Below are positions 46,671-57,758 of a stretch of DNA of 64,000 nucleotides, in pieces. The notes below the pieces were generated by a model. That model ran no database searches and had not been told where the DNA came from. It saw only the letters and a list, made by a program, of their open reading frames with translations. Both the position numbers and the translations under genes were made by a program. Location: contig NZ_LOJJ01000001.1 in assembly GCF_001595985.1 (NCBI RefSeq), positions 310,001 to 374,000 of the forward strand. The letters run 5' to 3'. Source of the stretch: Polynucleobacter sinensis (lineage in GTDB: Bacteria > Pseudomonadota > Gammaproteobacteria > Burkholderiales > Burkholderiaceae). Each line of letters opens with the position of its first letter. Position 1 is the stretch's first letter.

Positions 46671-47830
46671 TATTGGCTCAATGGCTGCAGGATGATTTCG
46701 GATTTTTCCGTGTCTTTAATTACATTACGTTTAGAGCGGTGATGGCTACCGTTACTGCGCTTTTAATTGGCTTGGCCGCTGGCCCATGGGTTATTCGCAA
46801 GTTGACTGCTTTGAAGATGGGGCAAGCGGTTCGTACTGATGGGCCGCAAACGCATTTAGTCAAATCAGGCACTCCAACCATGGGTGGAGTATTGATTCTC
46901 TTAGGTATCTTTATTTCGTGCATGCTTTGGGCTGATCTTAGCAATCGATTTATTTGGATTGTGATGATTGTGACCTTTGGCTTTGGTTTAATTGGTTGGG
47001 TTGATGACTATCGCAAGGTCGCTCGTAAAGATCCAAAAGGAATGGCCTCGAGAGAAAAATTCTTTTGGCAAACATTGATTGGTTTATTTGCCGCCATCTA
47101 TTTAGCATTTTCTGTTTCAGAGGTGAATAACCTCAAAGTATTGCAACTCTTTTTTGATTGGCTAAAGAGTGGCTTTGCTTTGGATTTACCTGCCAAGTCG
47201 AATCTACTCATTCCATTCATGAAAGAAATTAGCTATCCATTAGGTGTCATGGGCTTCATTATTTTGAGCTACCTAGTCATAGTGGGCAGTAGTAATGCGG
47301 TTAATTTGACAGATGGACTCGATGGCTTGGTGATCATGCCGGTGATTTTGGTGGGTGCCGCATTAGGCGCATTTGCTTATGTCATGGGTAATGCTATTTA
47401 CGCAAAATATCTCTTGTTTCCTTATATTCCTGGGGCCGGAGAGCTCATGATTTTCTGTGGGGCGATGGGTGGTGCTGGGCTGGCATTTCTTTGGTACAAC
47501 ACTCATCCTGCCCAAGTATTTATGGGCGATGTGGGCGCGCTCGCATTAGGTGGTGCGCTTGGCACTATCGCAGTCATTGTTCGTCAAGAAATTGTCCTGT
47601 TTGTGATGGGCGGTATTTTTGTTGCCGAGACCTTTTCCGTAATGCTGCAAGTCTTCTGGTTCAAATTTACTAGGAAGCGTTTTGGCGAGGGTCGTCGCAT
47701 TTTTAGAATGGCTCCGCTTCATCACCATTTTGAATTAGGTGGTTGGCGTGAAACTCAGGTAGTGGTTCGTTTCTGGATCATCACCATCCTTTTGGTTCTC
47801 ATTGGCCTCTCCAGCCTCAAATTACGGTAA
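46661..47830 (+). CDS. mraY: Phospho-MurNAc-pentapeptide translocase MraY
   Basis: A 389-residue, ten-helix inner-membrane enzyme that moves phospho-MurNAc-pentapeptide to undecaprenyl phosphate, giving lipid [23 protein letters not shown] (catalytic Asp pair), [13 protein letters not shown] (N-x-x-N-x-x-D-G-x-D-G-L) and [15 protein letters not shown] (HHH loop) are all present. The N-terminal [20 protein letters not shown] is typical of betaproteobacteria. Confidence 0.98.
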   Translation: MLLILAQWLQDDFGFFRVFNYITFRAVMATVTALLIGLAAGPWVIRKLTALKMGQAVRTDGPQTHLVKSGTPTMGGVLILLGIFISCMLWADLSNRFIWIVMIVTFGFGLIGWVDDYRKVARKDPKGMASREKFFWQTLIGLFAAIYLAFSVSEVNNLKVLQLFFDWLKSGFALDLPAKSNLLIPFMKEISYPLGVMGFIILSYLVIVGSSNAVNLTDGLDGLVIMPVILVGAALGAFAYVMGNAIYAKYLLFPYIPGAGELMIFCGAMGGAGLAFLWYNTHPAQVFMGDVGALALGGALGTIAVIVRQEIVLFVMGGIFVAETFSVMLQVFWFKFTRKRFGEGRRIFRMAPLHHHFELGGWRETQVVVRFWIITILLVLIGLSSLKLR

Positions 47831-47839
47831 GCCAAGAAT

Positions 47840-49459
47840 ATGCATAATTTAGATCAAGCTTTTGCCAATCCAGCCCTCATCGTAGAGGATGGTTATGTGC
47901 AACCTCAAAAGATATTGATTTTGGGCTTGGGTGAATCTGGCTTTGCTATGGCGAAGTGGTGCTTACGTAATGGCGCACAGGTAAGCTTGATTGATACGCG
48001 TGATCGCGAGAAGCTTAACGAACGTCAACAAGCTTGGTTGGCAGACCTTGAGTTTTCTGGACTCAAAGAGGTCTGTTTTGGACCGCTTGATGAAGTGTCC
48101 CTTAAAGATATCGAGGTCATTGGTATTAGTCCTGGCTTATCACCAATTCAGGAGCCCATTTTGTCGTTCTTAGCTAAGGCGCAGAATCTGAAGATTGATG
48201 TTTGGGGGGAGATGGAATTTTTCGCCAGAGCCATAGCAGCCTTAGATCGTATGGCACAAGCGGATCACTCACAATACAAGCCGAAGCTATTGGCCATTAC
48301 AGGAACCAATGGCAAAACTACCACTACCGCTTTGACCGGTCAGCTATGTGAGCGGGCTGGTAAGCGTGTTGCTGTTGCGGGAAATATTAGTCCCGCTGCT
48401 TTAGATAAGTTGATGTCCTGTTTAGATCAAGCTGATCAGGTAGTGGATATGCCAGAGGTTTGGGTATTAGAGCTATCTAGCTTTCAGTTGATTTACACCA
48501 GCACCTTTAATGCAACAGCTGCAACGGTATTGAATATCTCACAAGATCATCTTGATTGGCATGGAGATATGCAAGCCTATATTGATGCTAAGGCGAATAT
48601 TTTTGGCTCAGACACTATTTGTGTTTTGAATCGTGACGACCTATTGGTGATGGGTTTGCTTTCAGAAGAGCAAAAAGCCAGTAGATCAATTGTCACTTTT
48701 GGCGCTAACCGCCCAGATGAGCAAGGTGCATTTGGTATTGAGCATGATTTACGTGCTGGCGGAATTGATTGGCTGGTATGGGCTGAGGTGGATGAAGAGC
48801 AAGAGCCTCAACCTAAACGTCGTCGTAAATCAGCTGTCGTAGAAGATGAGCCATTGAGGTTGAAGCGTTTGATCCCGGCAGATGCATTACGTATTCGTGG
48901 ACGTCACAATGCTTTAAATGCGCTAGCAGCTCTGGCCTTAGCAAGGGCCGCAGGTTTACCAATGAATGTTCTTTTGCATGGTTTGCGTGATTACCACGGT
49001 GAGCCCCATCGGGTTCAAAGTGTTTCTATCGTGGCTGATGTCGAGTATGTCGATGACAGTAAAGGTACGAATGTGGGTGCGACAGTTGCAGCCCTGAATG
49101 GATTGAGTGCAAATGAATCTGGCAAACGGATTTGGTTAATTGCAGGCGGAGAGGGTAAGGGGCAAGATTTCAGCCCTTTACGTGAACCAGCGCTTCGGTT
49201 TGTAAAAGGCGTCTTTTTAATTGGCAAGGATGCGCCAATGATTGAGCAAGCCTTAGGTGATTCAGTGCCATGCGTTTTGAGTGAGACTTTGCAAAACGCA
49301 GTCCAACAAGCTTCTCAGAAGGCTCAATCTGGCGATATCGTTTTGTTGTCCCCAGCGTGTGCTAGCTTTGATCAATTCAAAGACTATGTGGCGCGTGCCG
49401 AAGCTTTTGTTTCTGAGGTCCAAGAGTTGGGAATGCAATTCGAGGGGGCGCATACATGA
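47840..49459 (+). CDS. murD: UDP-MurNAc-L-alanine:D-glutamate ligase
   Basis: A 539-residue Mur ligase, longer than the roughly 440-residue E. coli enzyme. ILILGLGESGFAMAKW is the N-terminal UDP-binding fold. LLAITGTNGKTTTTALTG (155-160) is the ATP loop. LELSSFQL, ISQDHLDWHGDM and RIRGRHNALNALAAL follow, then YVDDSKGTNVGATVAAL. Extra length comes mostly from a charged insert at about 314-342 (EEQEP, KRRRK, VVEDE) between the central and C-terminal domains. The stop overlaps the ftsW ATG (ATGA). Confidence 0.96.
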   Translation: MHNLDQAFANPALIVEDGYVQPQKILILGLGESGFAMAKWCLRNGAQVSLIDTRDREKLNERQQAWLADLEFSGLKEVCFGPLDEVSLKDIEVIGISPGLSPIQEPILSFLAKAQNLKIDVWGEMEFFARAIAALDRMAQADHSQYKPKLLAITGTNGKTTTTALTGQLCERAGKRVAVAGNISPAALDKLMSCLDQADQVVDMPEVWVLELSSFQLIYTSTFNATAATVLNISQDHLDWHGDMQAYIDAKANIFGSDTICVLNRDDLLVMGLLSEEQKASRSIVTFGANRPDEQGAFGIEHDLRAGGIDWLVWAEVDEEQEPQPKRRRKSAVVEDEPLRLKRLIPADALRIRGRHNALNALAALALARAAGLPMNVLLHGLRDYHGEPHRVQSVSIVADVEYVDDSKGTNVGATVAALNGLSANESGKRIWLIAGGEGKGQDFSPLREPALRFVKGVFLIGKDAPMIEQALGDSVPCVLSETLQNAVQQASQKAQSGDIVLLSPACASFDQFKDYVARAEAFVSEVQELGMQFEGAHT

Positions 49460-50727
49460 GTTTGAGGGAAAAATTCTTTCCTGAAAATCGTTTGGGTCTC
49501 GGCCGCTTTTGGAATTTTTCAAGAGGCGGTATTGATAATTTCCGTAGTGGTTTGCGCGATGCAGTGTCTGGTGTTGAGCAGACTCGCTCACGCATGATGG
49601 ATTATGACCAGCTCCTAGTGTGGGCAGTTCTTTCTTTGGCGCTCATTGGTTTGGTGATGGTGTATTCCGCTTCAATCACTTTGGCGGACGGTCCTAAGTA
49701 TGCTAATTACAGTAGTAATTTTTTCCTCATTCGCCACCTCATTTCTTTAGCGATTGCTATTAGTGTTGCCATTTGGGCATTTAAGATTCCGACGAAAGTA
49801 TGGGATCGCTATTCCCCTATTATTTTTGGTTTTACTGTACTGCTACTAATTGCGGTTTTGATTCCAGGCGTGGGCAAAGGTGTGAATGGTGCTAAGCGTT
49901 GGATTCCGCTTGGCTTGATGAACTTCCAGCCTTCCGAGTTAATGAAATTTGCTGCAGTGATTTTTGCTGCGAGTTATACCGTTCAGCGCCAAGAATATCT
50001 TCATTCTTTTGTTAAGGGCATGCTACCAATGGGTATCGCCGTTGCCTTGGTTGGTGGACTATTAATGGCAGAACCAGATATGGGTGCATTTGTCGTAGTT
50101 GCCTTAATTGCTTTTGGCATCCTCTTTTTAGGTGGTATTAATGCCAAATTATTTGGTGGCTTGATTTTGGTTGGTTTGCTCAGTGGTGCAATCATGATTG
50201 CGCTCTCTCCTTTCCGTCGCGGAAGGATGTTGGCATTCATGGATCCATGGCAAGTGGATAACGCAGCTAATAAAGGCTATCAGTTAACTCACTCTCTGAT
50301 GGCATTTGGTCGAGGTGAATGGTTTGGTGTGGGCTTGGGAGGTAGCGTTGAGAAGCTCCACTATCTACCTGAAGCGCATACCGACTTCATCATGGCAGTA
50401 ATTGGTGAGGAGTTGGGATTTGTTGGTGTTGTGGTGATGATCTTCTTGTTTTATTGGATCGTACGTCGCGCATTTTTGATTGGGCGGACTGCATTGCAGC
50501 TAGATCGTAGTTTTGCCGGCCTCGCCGCTAAAGGGGTGGCCATTTGGATTGGCTGGCAAGCCTTTATCAATATGGGTGTGAATTTGGGCCTGCTTCCCAC
50601 TAAAGGATTAACACTGCCTTTAGTGAGTTATGGTGGTTCAGGAATTTTGATGAATGCGGTAGCGGTAGCAATGCTTTTACGCATTGATTATGAAAATCGG
50701 ATCTTGATGCGGGGAGGTAAGTTATGA
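49456..50727 (+). CDS. ftsW: Septal peptidoglycan glycosyltransferase FtsW (SEDS family)
   Basis: A 423-residue SEDS protein that polymerises lipid II at the septum together with FtsI. A charged cytoplasmic N-terminus of about 50 residues precedes ten hydrophobic helices. GVNGAKRWIPLGLMNFQPSELMK is the family motif. MAEPDMGAFVVVALIAFGILF, GWGxG-like GRGEWFGVGLGGSVEKLHYLPEAHTDFI, and LGLLPTKGLTLPLVSYGGSGI follow. It overlaps murD and murG by 4 bases each. Confidence 0.97.
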   Translation: MSLREKFFPENRLGLGRFWNFSRGGIDNFRSGLRDAVSGVEQTRSRMMDYDQLLVWAVLSLALIGLVMVYSASITLADGPKYANYSSNFFLIRHLISLAIAISVAIWAFKIPTKVWDRYSPIIFGFTVLLLIAVLIPGVGKGVNGAKRWIPLGLMNFQPSELMKFAAVIFAASYTVQRQEYLHSFVKGMLPMGIAVALVGGLLMAEPDMGAFVVVALIAFGILFLGGINAKLFGGLILVGLLSGAIMIALSPFRRGRMLAFMDPWQVDNAANKGYQLTHSLMAFGRGEWFGVGLGGSVEKLHYLPEAHTDFIMAVIGEELGFVGVVVMIFLFYWIVRRAFLIGRTALQLDRSFAGLAAKGVAIWIGWQAFINMGVNLGLLPTKGLTLPLVSYGGSGILMNAVAVAMLLRIDYENRILMRGGKL

Positions 50728-51797
50728 CCAAGCCCTCCATCTTGATTATGGCTGGCGGTACTGGAGGACATATTTTCCCAGGATTGGCTGTTGCTGAGTA
50801 TCTGCGTATTTGTGGCTGGAAAGTTTCTTGGCTCGGCAATCAGAGTGGCATGGAATATCGCTTAGTCAAAGCCTGTAATTTTCCATTTGAAGCCGTTGAT
50901 TTTGGTGGTTTGCGTGGCAAGGGCTTGAAGGCGAAGTTGATGTTGCCATTAAATCTTGCGCGCGCTAGTTTTCAGAGCTGGAAGATTATGCGTCGTCTCA
51001 AACCAAGTGTGGTGTTGGGTATGGGCGGATACATTACTTTTCCTGGCGGCTTGATGACTAAGTTCTTGAAAAAACCATTGGTTTTGCATGAAGCAAATTC
51101 CGTAGCTGGCAGTGCGAATTTGGCCTTAGCTAAGATTGCGATGCGGACCCTGACCGGCTTTCCTGACACGATGAAGAATGCTGAGTGGGTTGGCAACCCA
51201 ATCCGTGAAGAATTTGATGCTATTGAGGCGCCGTCTAAACGCTATGAAAAGCGTCGTGGAAATTTAGCTATTTTGGTGGTTGGTGGTAGCTTAGGTGCAG
51301 CTGCTTTAAATGAGGCTGTGCCAGCAGCCTTGGCATTAATGGATAAAGAGGCTCGTCCCCATGTGATTCACCAGGCTGGTGATAAGCATTTGGCAGATCT
51401 CCAGCAGCGCTATGTCGAGTTGGGTGTAGATGCCGACATTCGTCCATTTATAGATGACATGCCAAGTGCATATGCCCACGCAGATTTAGTCATTTGCCGA
51501 TCAGGTGCCATGACGGTTTCAGAAATAGCTGCTTGTGGAGTCGCTTCTTGCTTGATTCCATTTCCCTACGCTATTGATGACCATCAAACTGCAAATGCAC
51601 GCTTTTTGTCAGATGAAGATGCGGCTATTCTGTTGCCGCAATCTGACCTTAATCCACAAGATCTGGCATCTATGATTCAAAACTTTAGTCGAGAAGATCT
51701 ACAGGCGATGGCAGAGCGTGCGCATGCATTAGCTAAGCCACGAGCAACTCAACGTGTTGCTGAAGTCTGTGCAGATTGTGCGGGAGTAGGTATATGA
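50724..51797 (+). CDS. murG: UDP-GlcNAc:lipid I N-acetylglucosaminyltransferase MurG
   Basis: A 357-residue peripheral membrane GT28 enzyme that makes lipid [22 protein letters not shown] is the first G-loop. [24 protein letters not shown] and [13 protein letters not shown] follow. The C-terminal donor domain has [16 protein letters not shown] and [37 protein letters not shown]. The overlap with ftsW is ATGA and with murC is ATGA. Confidence 0.97.
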   Translation: MTKPSILIMAGGTGGHIFPGLAVAEYLRICGWKVSWLGNQSGMEYRLVKACNFPFEAVDFGGLRGKGLKAKLMLPLNLARASFQSWKIMRRLKPSVVLGMGGYITFPGGLMTKFLKKPLVLHEANSVAGSANLALAKIAMRTLTGFPDTMKNAEWVGNPIREEFDAIEAPSKRYEKRRGNLAILVVGGSLGAAALNEAVPAALALMDKEARPHVIHQAGDKHLADLQQRYVELGVDADIRPFIDDMPSAYAHADLVICRSGAMTVSEIAACGVASCLIPFPYAIDDHQTANARFLSDEDAAILLPQSDLNPQDLASMIQNFSREDLQAMAERAHALAKPRATQRVAEVCADCAGVGI

Positions 51798-53230
51798 AGC
51801 ATATCGTTCAACAAATTCATTTTGTGGGTATTGGTGGTGCCGGCATGAGTGGTATTGCTGAAGTATTGCTGAATTTGGGTTATCAGGTATCTGGCTCGGA
51901 CTTATCAGAGGGTGCCGCAACCAAACGTCTGAAAGATTTGGGAGCAGTGATTCATATTGGTCATGATCCTAAAAATATTGGCACTGCTGAAGCGGTAGTG
52001 ATTTCTACGGCGGTAGCCGGAAATAATCCGGAGGTACTGGCTGCTCGCGCAGCGAATGTTCCAGTCATCCAGCGTGCCGTCATGCTCGGTGAGTTGATGC
52101 GCCTTAAGCAAGGAATTGCAATTGCAGGTACGCATGGGAAAACCACAACTACGAGTTTGGTTGCTTCAGTCCTTGCTGAGGGCGGCTTAGATCCTACATT
52201 TGTGATTGGTGGAAAGTTAAATTCCGCTGGCGCGAATGCGCGACTGGGTCAAGGCGATTTCATTGTGGTTGAGGCTGATGAGTCTGATGCATCTTTCTTG
52301 CAGTTATTTCCAGCGATGGAAGTGGTAACCAATATCGATGCTGATCATATGGACACTTACCAGCATGATATGGCGCGCTTAAAGCAAGCATTTGTACAGT
52401 TTATTCAGCGTATGCCGTTTTATGGTGTCGCAGTTCTTTGTGTGGATGATGCTAACGTTAGAGACATTATCCCTTTTGTGTCGCAACCAGTCTTGCGCTA
52501 TGGTTTATCAGAAGATGCGGATATTCGTGCGAGTAATCTTCGTGCTGAAGGTACTCGGATGCGCTTTACAGTTGACCGTAGAACAGTTCGAAGACATGGC
52601 AATAAGCCCGGTCGACTAGAGATCGAACTGAATTTACCGGGCTTGCATAACGTTCGTAATGCTCTAGCTGCAATTGGTATCGCAACTGAACTTGGCGTTA
52701 GTGATGATGCGATCGTTAAGGCTTTGTCTGAATTTAGTGGCGTGGGTCGCCGTTTCCAAAAGTATGGTGATATTCCATTGACATCTGGTGGTAGCTATAC
52801 CCTCATTGATGATTATGGCCATCACCCTGTTGAGATGGCCGCTACTTTAGCTGCCGCACGAGGTGCTTATCCAGATCGTCGATTGGTGCTGGCATTCCAG
52901 CCTCACCGTTTTACACGTACGCGAGATTGCTTTGGTGAATTCGTCCAAGTCCTTAAGAACTTTGATGCTTTGGTGTTAACTGAGGTCTATCCAGCTGGCG
53001 AGGCCAGGATTCCAGGTGCTGATGGACAGAGTCTGCTAAAGGCAGCTGTAGTCGTTAATCAAAATGAGTCATCCTGCCTCAATAGTGCTGAAGTTGCATT
53101 TGCATCTACGGTGGCAGAGATGCCCGAGAAATTAAGCGCCTTATTGCGAGATGGGGATGTCTTAATCACTATGGGTGCAGGATCAATTTCTGGCCTACCT
53201 CATGTATTGGCGGGGGCTAAGCATGCCTAA
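51794..53230 (+). CDS. murC: UDP-N-acetylmuramate:L-alanine ligase
   Basis: A 478-residue Mur ligase that adds the first amino acid. The start at 51794 is chosen because [20 protein letters not shown] is the normal MurC opening and its ATG overlaps the murG stop; an ATG at 51776 lies inside murG. The ATP loop is [60 protein letters not shown] and [11 protein letters not shown] are conserved. It overlaps ddlB by 8 bases. Confidence 0.97.
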   Translation: MKHIVQQIHFVGIGGAGMSGIAEVLLNLGYQVSGSDLSEGAATKRLKDLGAVIHIGHDPKNIGTAEAVVISTAVAGNNPEVLAARAANVPVIQRAVMLGELMRLKQGIAIAGTHGKTTTTSLVASVLAEGGLDPTFVIGGKLNSAGANARLGQGDFIVVEADESDASFLQLFPAMEVVTNIDADHMDTYQHDMARLKQAFVQFIQRMPFYGVAVLCVDDANVRDIIPFVSQPVLRYGLSEDADIRASNLRAEGTRMRFTVDRRTVRRHGNKPGRLEIELNLPGLHNVRNALAAIGIATELGVSDDAIVKALSEFSGVGRRFQKYGDIPLTSGGSYTLIDDYGHHPVEMAATLAAARGAYPDRRLVLAFQPHRFTRTRDCFGEFVQVLKNFDALVLTEVYPAGEARIPGADGQSLLKAAVVVNQNESSCLNSAEVAFASTVAEMPEKLSALLRDGDVLITMGAGSISGLPHVLAGAKHA

Positions 53231-54236
53231 TAAAAACGAGAAAATGATCCCTTGGGGCGAGCGAGTGAAGCAAGATCTTGCTAACCTCAATGTCAAATCA
53301 CTTGGTAGAGTCGGCGTCTTATTAGGTGGGCGCTCTGGTGAGCGTGAAATATCTTTGATGTCAGGTGGTGGTGTTCTTGAGGCTCTTCTCTCTAAAGGGG
53401 TGGATGCTCATGCATTCGATCCAGGTTTGCGCTGTCCAACAGAGATAGCAAAAGAAAAATTTGATCGTGTATTTATTTCCTTGCATGGTCGCTATGGTGA
53501 AGACGGTACGATTCAGGGATTGCTTGAGCTCTTAGGTTTGCCTTATACCGGTAGCGGTGTTTTGGCCTCTGCTTTAGCAATTGACAAAATTGCCACCAAA
53601 CGAATTTGGTTAAGTAGTGGTCTTTCCACTCCTGAGTTTGAAGAGCTGACAGCAGATAGCGACTGGAATGCTGTAGTTGCACACTTAGGCTTACCTTTAA
53701 TTGTGAAGCCTGCTCATGAAGGTTCATCCCTGGGGTTAACTAAGGTCAAGTCGGTTGAAGATCTGCCTGCGGCCTATCAACTTGCCGCGGCTATGGATAA
53801 AAAAGTGATTGCCGAGACTTGCATTATTGGGGATGAGCTCACTTGCCCATTGGTTGGATTTGGCAATGATGCTGAAGCTTTGCCGGTAATCAAAATCATT
53901 CCACCACAGGCCAACTACGATTTCCACAATAAGTATTTCTCTGATGAGACTCAATATTTATGCCCAACTGGCTTGGCGCCAGAGATCAATCTTGCTGTTC
54001 AAGAATTGGCCTTAGCCGCTTATCGTGCATTGGGTTGTAAAACATGGGGTCGTGCCGATGTGATGTTGGATCAAAAAACTGGTAAGCCATATCTTCTCGA
54101 GATGAATACCTCTCCCGGGATGACTTCGCATTCTCTGGTGCCAATGGCGGCAAAAGCGGCTGGCGTGGAATATGCCGAACTAGTGTTATGGGTGATAAGC
54201 CAAACGCTACTGGATAGAGGAGTGACACACGCATGA
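53223..54236 (+). CDS. ddlB: D-alanine:D-alanine ligase
   Basis: A 337-residue ATP-grasp enzyme that makes D-Ala-D-Ala for MurF. The ATG at 53223 lies within the murC end. [19 protein letters not shown] is the N-terminal loop. [52 protein letters not shown] and [25 protein letters not shown] (metal and omega-loop region) confirm the family. The overlap with ftsQ is ATGA. Confidence 0.97.
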   Translation: MPNKNEKMIPWGERVKQDLANLNVKSLGRVGVLLGGRSGEREISLMSGGGVLEALLSKGVDAHAFDPGLRCPTEIAKEKFDRVFISLHGRYGEDGTIQGLLELLGLPYTGSGVLASALAIDKIATKRIWLSSGLSTPEFEELTADSDWNAVVAHLGLPLIVKPAHEGSSLGLTKVKSVEDLPAAYQLAAAMDKKVIAETCIIGDELTCPLVGFGNDAEALPVIKIIPPQANYDFHNKYFSDETQYLCPTGLAPEINLAVQELALAAYRALGCKTWGRADVMLDQKTGKPYLLEMNTSPGMTSHSLVPMAAKAAGVEYAELVLWVISQTLLDRGVTHA

Positions 54237-55099
54237 GTCGTATGAACGCCTTCTTAAGCGGATTTGGTGAAGTATTTGCTTCGCTGGCATCTCCGCTTTG
54301 GAATCATCCGCAACGTATGCAAAAGCTCAGTCGTTTCTTGATGCGCTGTTTTACGGCAATGGTATGTATTGGTATTTTGGTTTGGTTAAGTCAGCGTCCG
54401 GTCTTTGCTTTGCGTCAAATTGTGATTGAGCCAATTTCTGGCCAAACCCTTAAACACATCAATAAACCTGTTGTGAAGCAGCAAGTTTTAGACACCGTTC
54501 AGGGTAACTTTTTCAGCGTTAAGTTGGAAGATGTAAAGCGTGGTTTCGAATCGATGCCATGGGTGCGTCATGCCAATGTTCGTAGAGTCTGGCCCAATGG
54601 GCTAGTTGTCAGTATTGAAGAGCAAAAGCCATTTGGAACTTGGGGTGGCGCTGATAGTCACACCTTGATGAATAACCATGGGGAGTTATTTTCAGGGCGC
54701 GCATCCGATGTTGGTGAGGGTATTCAACTAATTGAGTTTCATGGGCCAGAGGATGCCAGCAAAGAGGTGATGCGTTTATACGAAAAAGCCAATACTTGGT
54801 TTAAGCCTTGGAGTGCGGAAGTGAAAAGTTTGACCTTGTCGGAGCGTTATGCATGGCACGTCAAGCTTTCAAATGGAATGAAGATTGAATTTGGTAGGGA
54901 CGAAGAAAATTCAGACAAGACATTAACTGAAGATCGCGTAGCGCGCCTTTTTAAATATTGGCCTCAAGTTCAAGAGAGATGGGCTAATCGTGTAGATGCA
55001 ATCGATCTACGTTATGCAAATGGATTTGCAGTGCATCTTGCTTCTGCAGGCCCAAAAAGAAATGAAGTAGATGGCAAGAAAAGTGAGCAGAAGCAATGA
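54233..55099 (+). CDS. ftsQ: Cell division protein FtsQ
   Basis: A 288-residue bitopic division protein. A cytoplasmic N-terminus and one TM helix (about 42-58) precede the POTRA domain ([18 protein letters not shown], with [42 protein letters not shown]) and a beta domain ending in [14 protein letters not shown]. It scaffolds FtsL and FtsB. The C-terminal tail is Lys-rich. Directly upstream of ftsA, as in most proteobacteria. Confidence 0.95.
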   Translation: MSRMNAFLSGFGEVFASLASPLWNHPQRMQKLSRFLMRCFTAMVCIGILVWLSQRPVFALRQIVIEPISGQTLKHINKPVVKQQVLDTVQGNFFSVKLEDVKRGFESMPWVRHANVRRVWPNGLVVSIEEQKPFGTWGGADSHTLMNNHGELFSGRASDVGEGIQLIEFHGPEDASKEVMRLYEKANTWFKPWSAEVKSLTLSERYAWHVKLSNGMKIEFGRDEENSDKTLTEDRVARLFKYWPQVQERWANRVDAIDLRYANGFAVHLASAGPKRNEVDGKKSEQKQ

Positions 55100-55108
55100 G
55101 GAATGAGA

Positions 55109-56338
55109 ATGAGTAAAGACAACCGCGATTTATTGGTAGGTTTGGATATTGGGACCTCTAAGGTGGTTGCCTTGGTCGCTGAATTGGCTCCTGATGGTCA
55201 ATTTAATGTGGTTGGTGTTGGTCAGACTACGTCTAAGGGCTTGAAGAAGGGTGTTGTGGTCAACATAGAGGCCACTGTTCAGTCTATTCAGAAGGCTTTA
55301 GAAGAGGCTGAGGTGATGGCTGATCGTCAAATTGTTCAAGTGTTTACTGGTATCGCTGGAAACCATATCGTGAGTTTTAACTCGAGCGGTATGGTCGCCA
55401 TCCGAGATAAAGAGGTAAGCGCAGGAGATGTAGAACGCGTCTTAGAGACTGCTAAGGCGATTAATATTCCGACCGATCAACAGATCCTTCATATTCTTGT
55501 TCAAGAATTCATTATTGATGGTCAGGAAGATGTTCGTGAGCCAATTGGTATGAGTGGCTTACGACTTGAGGTGAAGGTGCATATCGTCACTGGCGCGGTA
55601 AGCGCTGCGCAAAATATTGTGAAGTGTGTGCGTCGCTGTGGTCTTGAGGTGAATGATTTAATTTTGCAGCCACTTGCATCAAGTTTGGCCGTTCTCACTG
55701 AAGATGAAAAAGAGTTAGGCGTTGTCTTAGTGGATATTGGTGGCGGTACAACGGATATCGCAATTTATTGTCAAGGCTCAATTCGTCATACTGCAGTAAT
55801 TCCAATTGCGGGCGATCAAATTACAAATGACATTGCCATGGCATTGCGCACGCCGACTATTGATGCGGAAGACCTCAAAATTCAATATGGTATTGCTCGC
55901 CAAGATATGGCAGACCCAACAAACATGATCGATGTACCTGGTGTTGGTGATCGTGAGCCACGTCCGATGTCTAAACAGGCATTGGCAGCGGTTATCGAGC
56001 CCAGAGTAGAAGAGTTATTTACCTTGGTGAGGGGTGTTGTTCGTGACTCTGGTTATGAAGATATGGTGTCTTCGGGAATCGTGCTCACTGGTGGCACCTC
56101 TTTAATGCCTGGAATGGTTGAGCTTGCTGAGCAAGTGTTCTTACGTCCAGCACGTATTGGTACACCCGAGTATCGCGGCCATTTGCATGAAGTTCTAAGA
56201 AGTCCACGCTTTGCAACTAGCATCGGTTTATTGATGGAAGGTCAGGCGCAGTTATTGCGTGGCCGTCGAGTATCGCAGTCAGGCGCATTGCAGAGTGTTA
56301 TCTCGCGCATGAAGGAATGGTTTGCAGGGAATTTTTAA
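55109..56338 (+). CDS. ftsA: Cell division protein FtsA
   Basis: A 409-residue actin-like ATPase that tethers FtsZ to the membrane. LLVGLDIGTSKVVALVAE is the phosphate-1 loop. The 1C domain follows (about 85-165). VVLVDIGGGTTDIAIY is phosphate-2. VLTGGTSLMPGMVELAEQVF is the adenosine motif. The C-terminus SVISRMKEWFAGNF is the amphipathic membrane helix. The ATG at 55109 is preferred over 55103 because GAGG lies 7 bases before it and only 1 base before the earlier one. Confidence 0.97.
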   Translation: MSKDNRDLLVGLDIGTSKVVALVAELAPDGQFNVVGVGQTTSKGLKKGVVVNIEATVQSIQKALEEAEVMADRQIVQVFTGIAGNHIVSFNSSGMVAIRDKEVSAGDVERVLETAKAINIPTDQQILHILVQEFIIDGQEDVREPIGMSGLRLEVKVHIVTGAVSAAQNIVKCVRRCGLEVNDLILQPLASSLAVLTEDEKELGVVLVDIGGGTTDIAIYCQGSIRHTAVIPIAGDQITNDIAMALRTPTIDAEDLKIQYGIARQDMADPTNMIDVPGVGDREPRPMSKQALAAVIEPRVEELFTLVRGVVRDSGYEDMVSSGIVLTGGTSLMPGMVELAEQVFLRPARIGTPEYRGHLHEVLRSPRFATSIGLLMEGQAQLLRGRRVSQSGALQSVISRMKEWFAGNF

Positions 56339-56386
56339 GTTTTTTCGTCGTCGTCAATGTAGTTTGTTTATTACCTAGGAGGGTAT

Positions 56387-57727
56387 ATGGAATTTGAAAT
56401 GTTAGATCAAGAAACAGCCGGTAAAACCATTATTAAAGTGGTTGGAGTCGGTGGCGCTGGCGGTAATGCCGTTCAGCATATGATTCGTCGTGGTGTAAAC
56501 GGCGTAGAGTTTATTTGCATGAACACCGATGCTGGCGCTTTGCAGCGTTCTGAGGCATCTGTGAATTTGCAACTAGGCTCTAGCGGACTTGGTGCCGGCG
56601 CTAAACCAGAAATCGGGGCGGCATCTGCAGAAGAAGCTCGTGCTCGTATTGCTGATACATTGCAAGGCGCTCACATGGTATTTATTACTGCCGGTATGGG
56701 TGGCGGTACAGGTACTGGTGCCGCTCCAATTGTTGCGCAAGTCGCTAAAGAGATGGGCATCTTGACTGTTGGCGTTATTAGTAAGCCATTTGATTTCGAG
56801 GGCGTGAAACGCTTGAAGGTTGCTGAAAATGGCGCAGCTGAACTTGAATCTTACGTAGATTCATTGATCGTAGTTCTCAATGAAAAGCTGTTTGAAGTGA
56901 TGGGCGAGGATGCTGAGTTTGATAAGGCATTTGCTTGTGCGGATGATGTATTGCATAACGCAGTATCTGGTATCGCCGAAATCATTAATGTGCAAGGTTT
57001 GATCAACGTTGACTTTGAGGACGTGAAAACTGTCATGGGTGAGCAAGGTAAGGCCATGATGGGAACTGCGACTGTCTCCGGTATGGATCGCGCACGCTTA
57101 GCTGCTGAAGCAGCAGTTGCTTCACCGCTGCTTGAGGGGGTTGATTTATCCGGAGCACGTGGCGTGCTTGTCAACATTACTGCTAGCCGTTCATTGAAGT
57201 TATCTGAGACTCGCGAAGTGATGGCTGCAATTCGCGGCTATGCCGCAGACGATGCAACGGTAATCTTCGGTACTGTATATGACGAGAGCTTGGGTGATGC
57301 ATTGCGCGTAACTGTTGTAGCTACTGGTTTGAATAATCCGCAAGCACGTCAAAAAAATCAACCTGAAGTCGTTTGGAGACAAGCTACTGGTACCCATGAT
57401 GCAATGCCAACGATGGCAGACTTAAATAGCTTTGCTCCTGCAAGTGCCTCGGCAGTAATGAGTAAAGCAGGCTTGGATTCAGCTTTGAGTACTAGCGCTG
57501 GTTTGGCGATGACGGGCTCTGGTAGTGCGCCTGCTATGGCTTCACAGCCGGCTTCTGGTGGGGTTGATTACAGCCAATATGACTTGCCACGCGTATTCCG
57601 TAGCTCGCGTGAGGCTACACCAGCGCCTACATTAGGGGCTGATAGCTCTCCTCAGGCTAAATCCATGCTGGACAAAGGGGCGGATTACTATGAAATCCCC
57701 GCTTTTTTGCGTAAGCAAGCAGATTAA
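56387..57727 (+). CDS. ftsZ: Cell division protein FtsZ
   Basis: A 446-residue tubulin-like GTPase that forms the Z ring. KVVGVGGAGGNAVQHMI and GMGGGTGTGAAP (GGGTGTG at 105-111) bind GTP. The T7 loop NVDFEDVKTVMGEQGKAMMGT contains the catalytic Asp. After about 330 a variable Ser/Ala-rich linker leads to the conserved tail YYEIPAFLRKQAD, the FtsA-binding peptide. AGGAGG 6 bases upstream is one of the strongest ribosome sites in the window, matching the need for excess FtsZ. Confidence 0.98.
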   Translation: MEFEMLDQETAGKTIIKVVGVGGAGGNAVQHMIRRGVNGVEFICMNTDAGALQRSEASVNLQLGSSGLGAGAKPEIGAASAEEARARIADTLQGAHMVFITAGMGGGTGTGAAPIVAQVAKEMGILTVGVISKPFDFEGVKRLKVAENGAAELESYVDSLIVVLNEKLFEVMGEDAEFDKAFACADDVLHNAVSGIAEIINVQGLINVDFEDVKTVMGEQGKAMMGTATVSGMDRARLAAEAAVASPLLEGVDLSGARGVLVNITASRSLKLSETREVMAAIRGYAADDATVIFGTVYDESLGDALRVTVVATGLNNPQARQKNQPEVVWRQATGTHDAMPTMADLNSFAPASASAVMSKAGLDSALSTSAGLAMTGSGSAPAMASQPASGGVDYSQYDLPRVFRSSREATPAPTLGADSSPQAKSMLDKGADYYEIPAFLRKQAD

Positions 57728-57758
57728 TTGACTGCTTAATACAATAGGTTATTGCAAA

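Noticed and set aside
53175..53222. Longer ddlB start within murC
   Set aside because: The extra 16 residues overlap murC and do not resemble Ddl; the ATG at 53223 gives the usual start.
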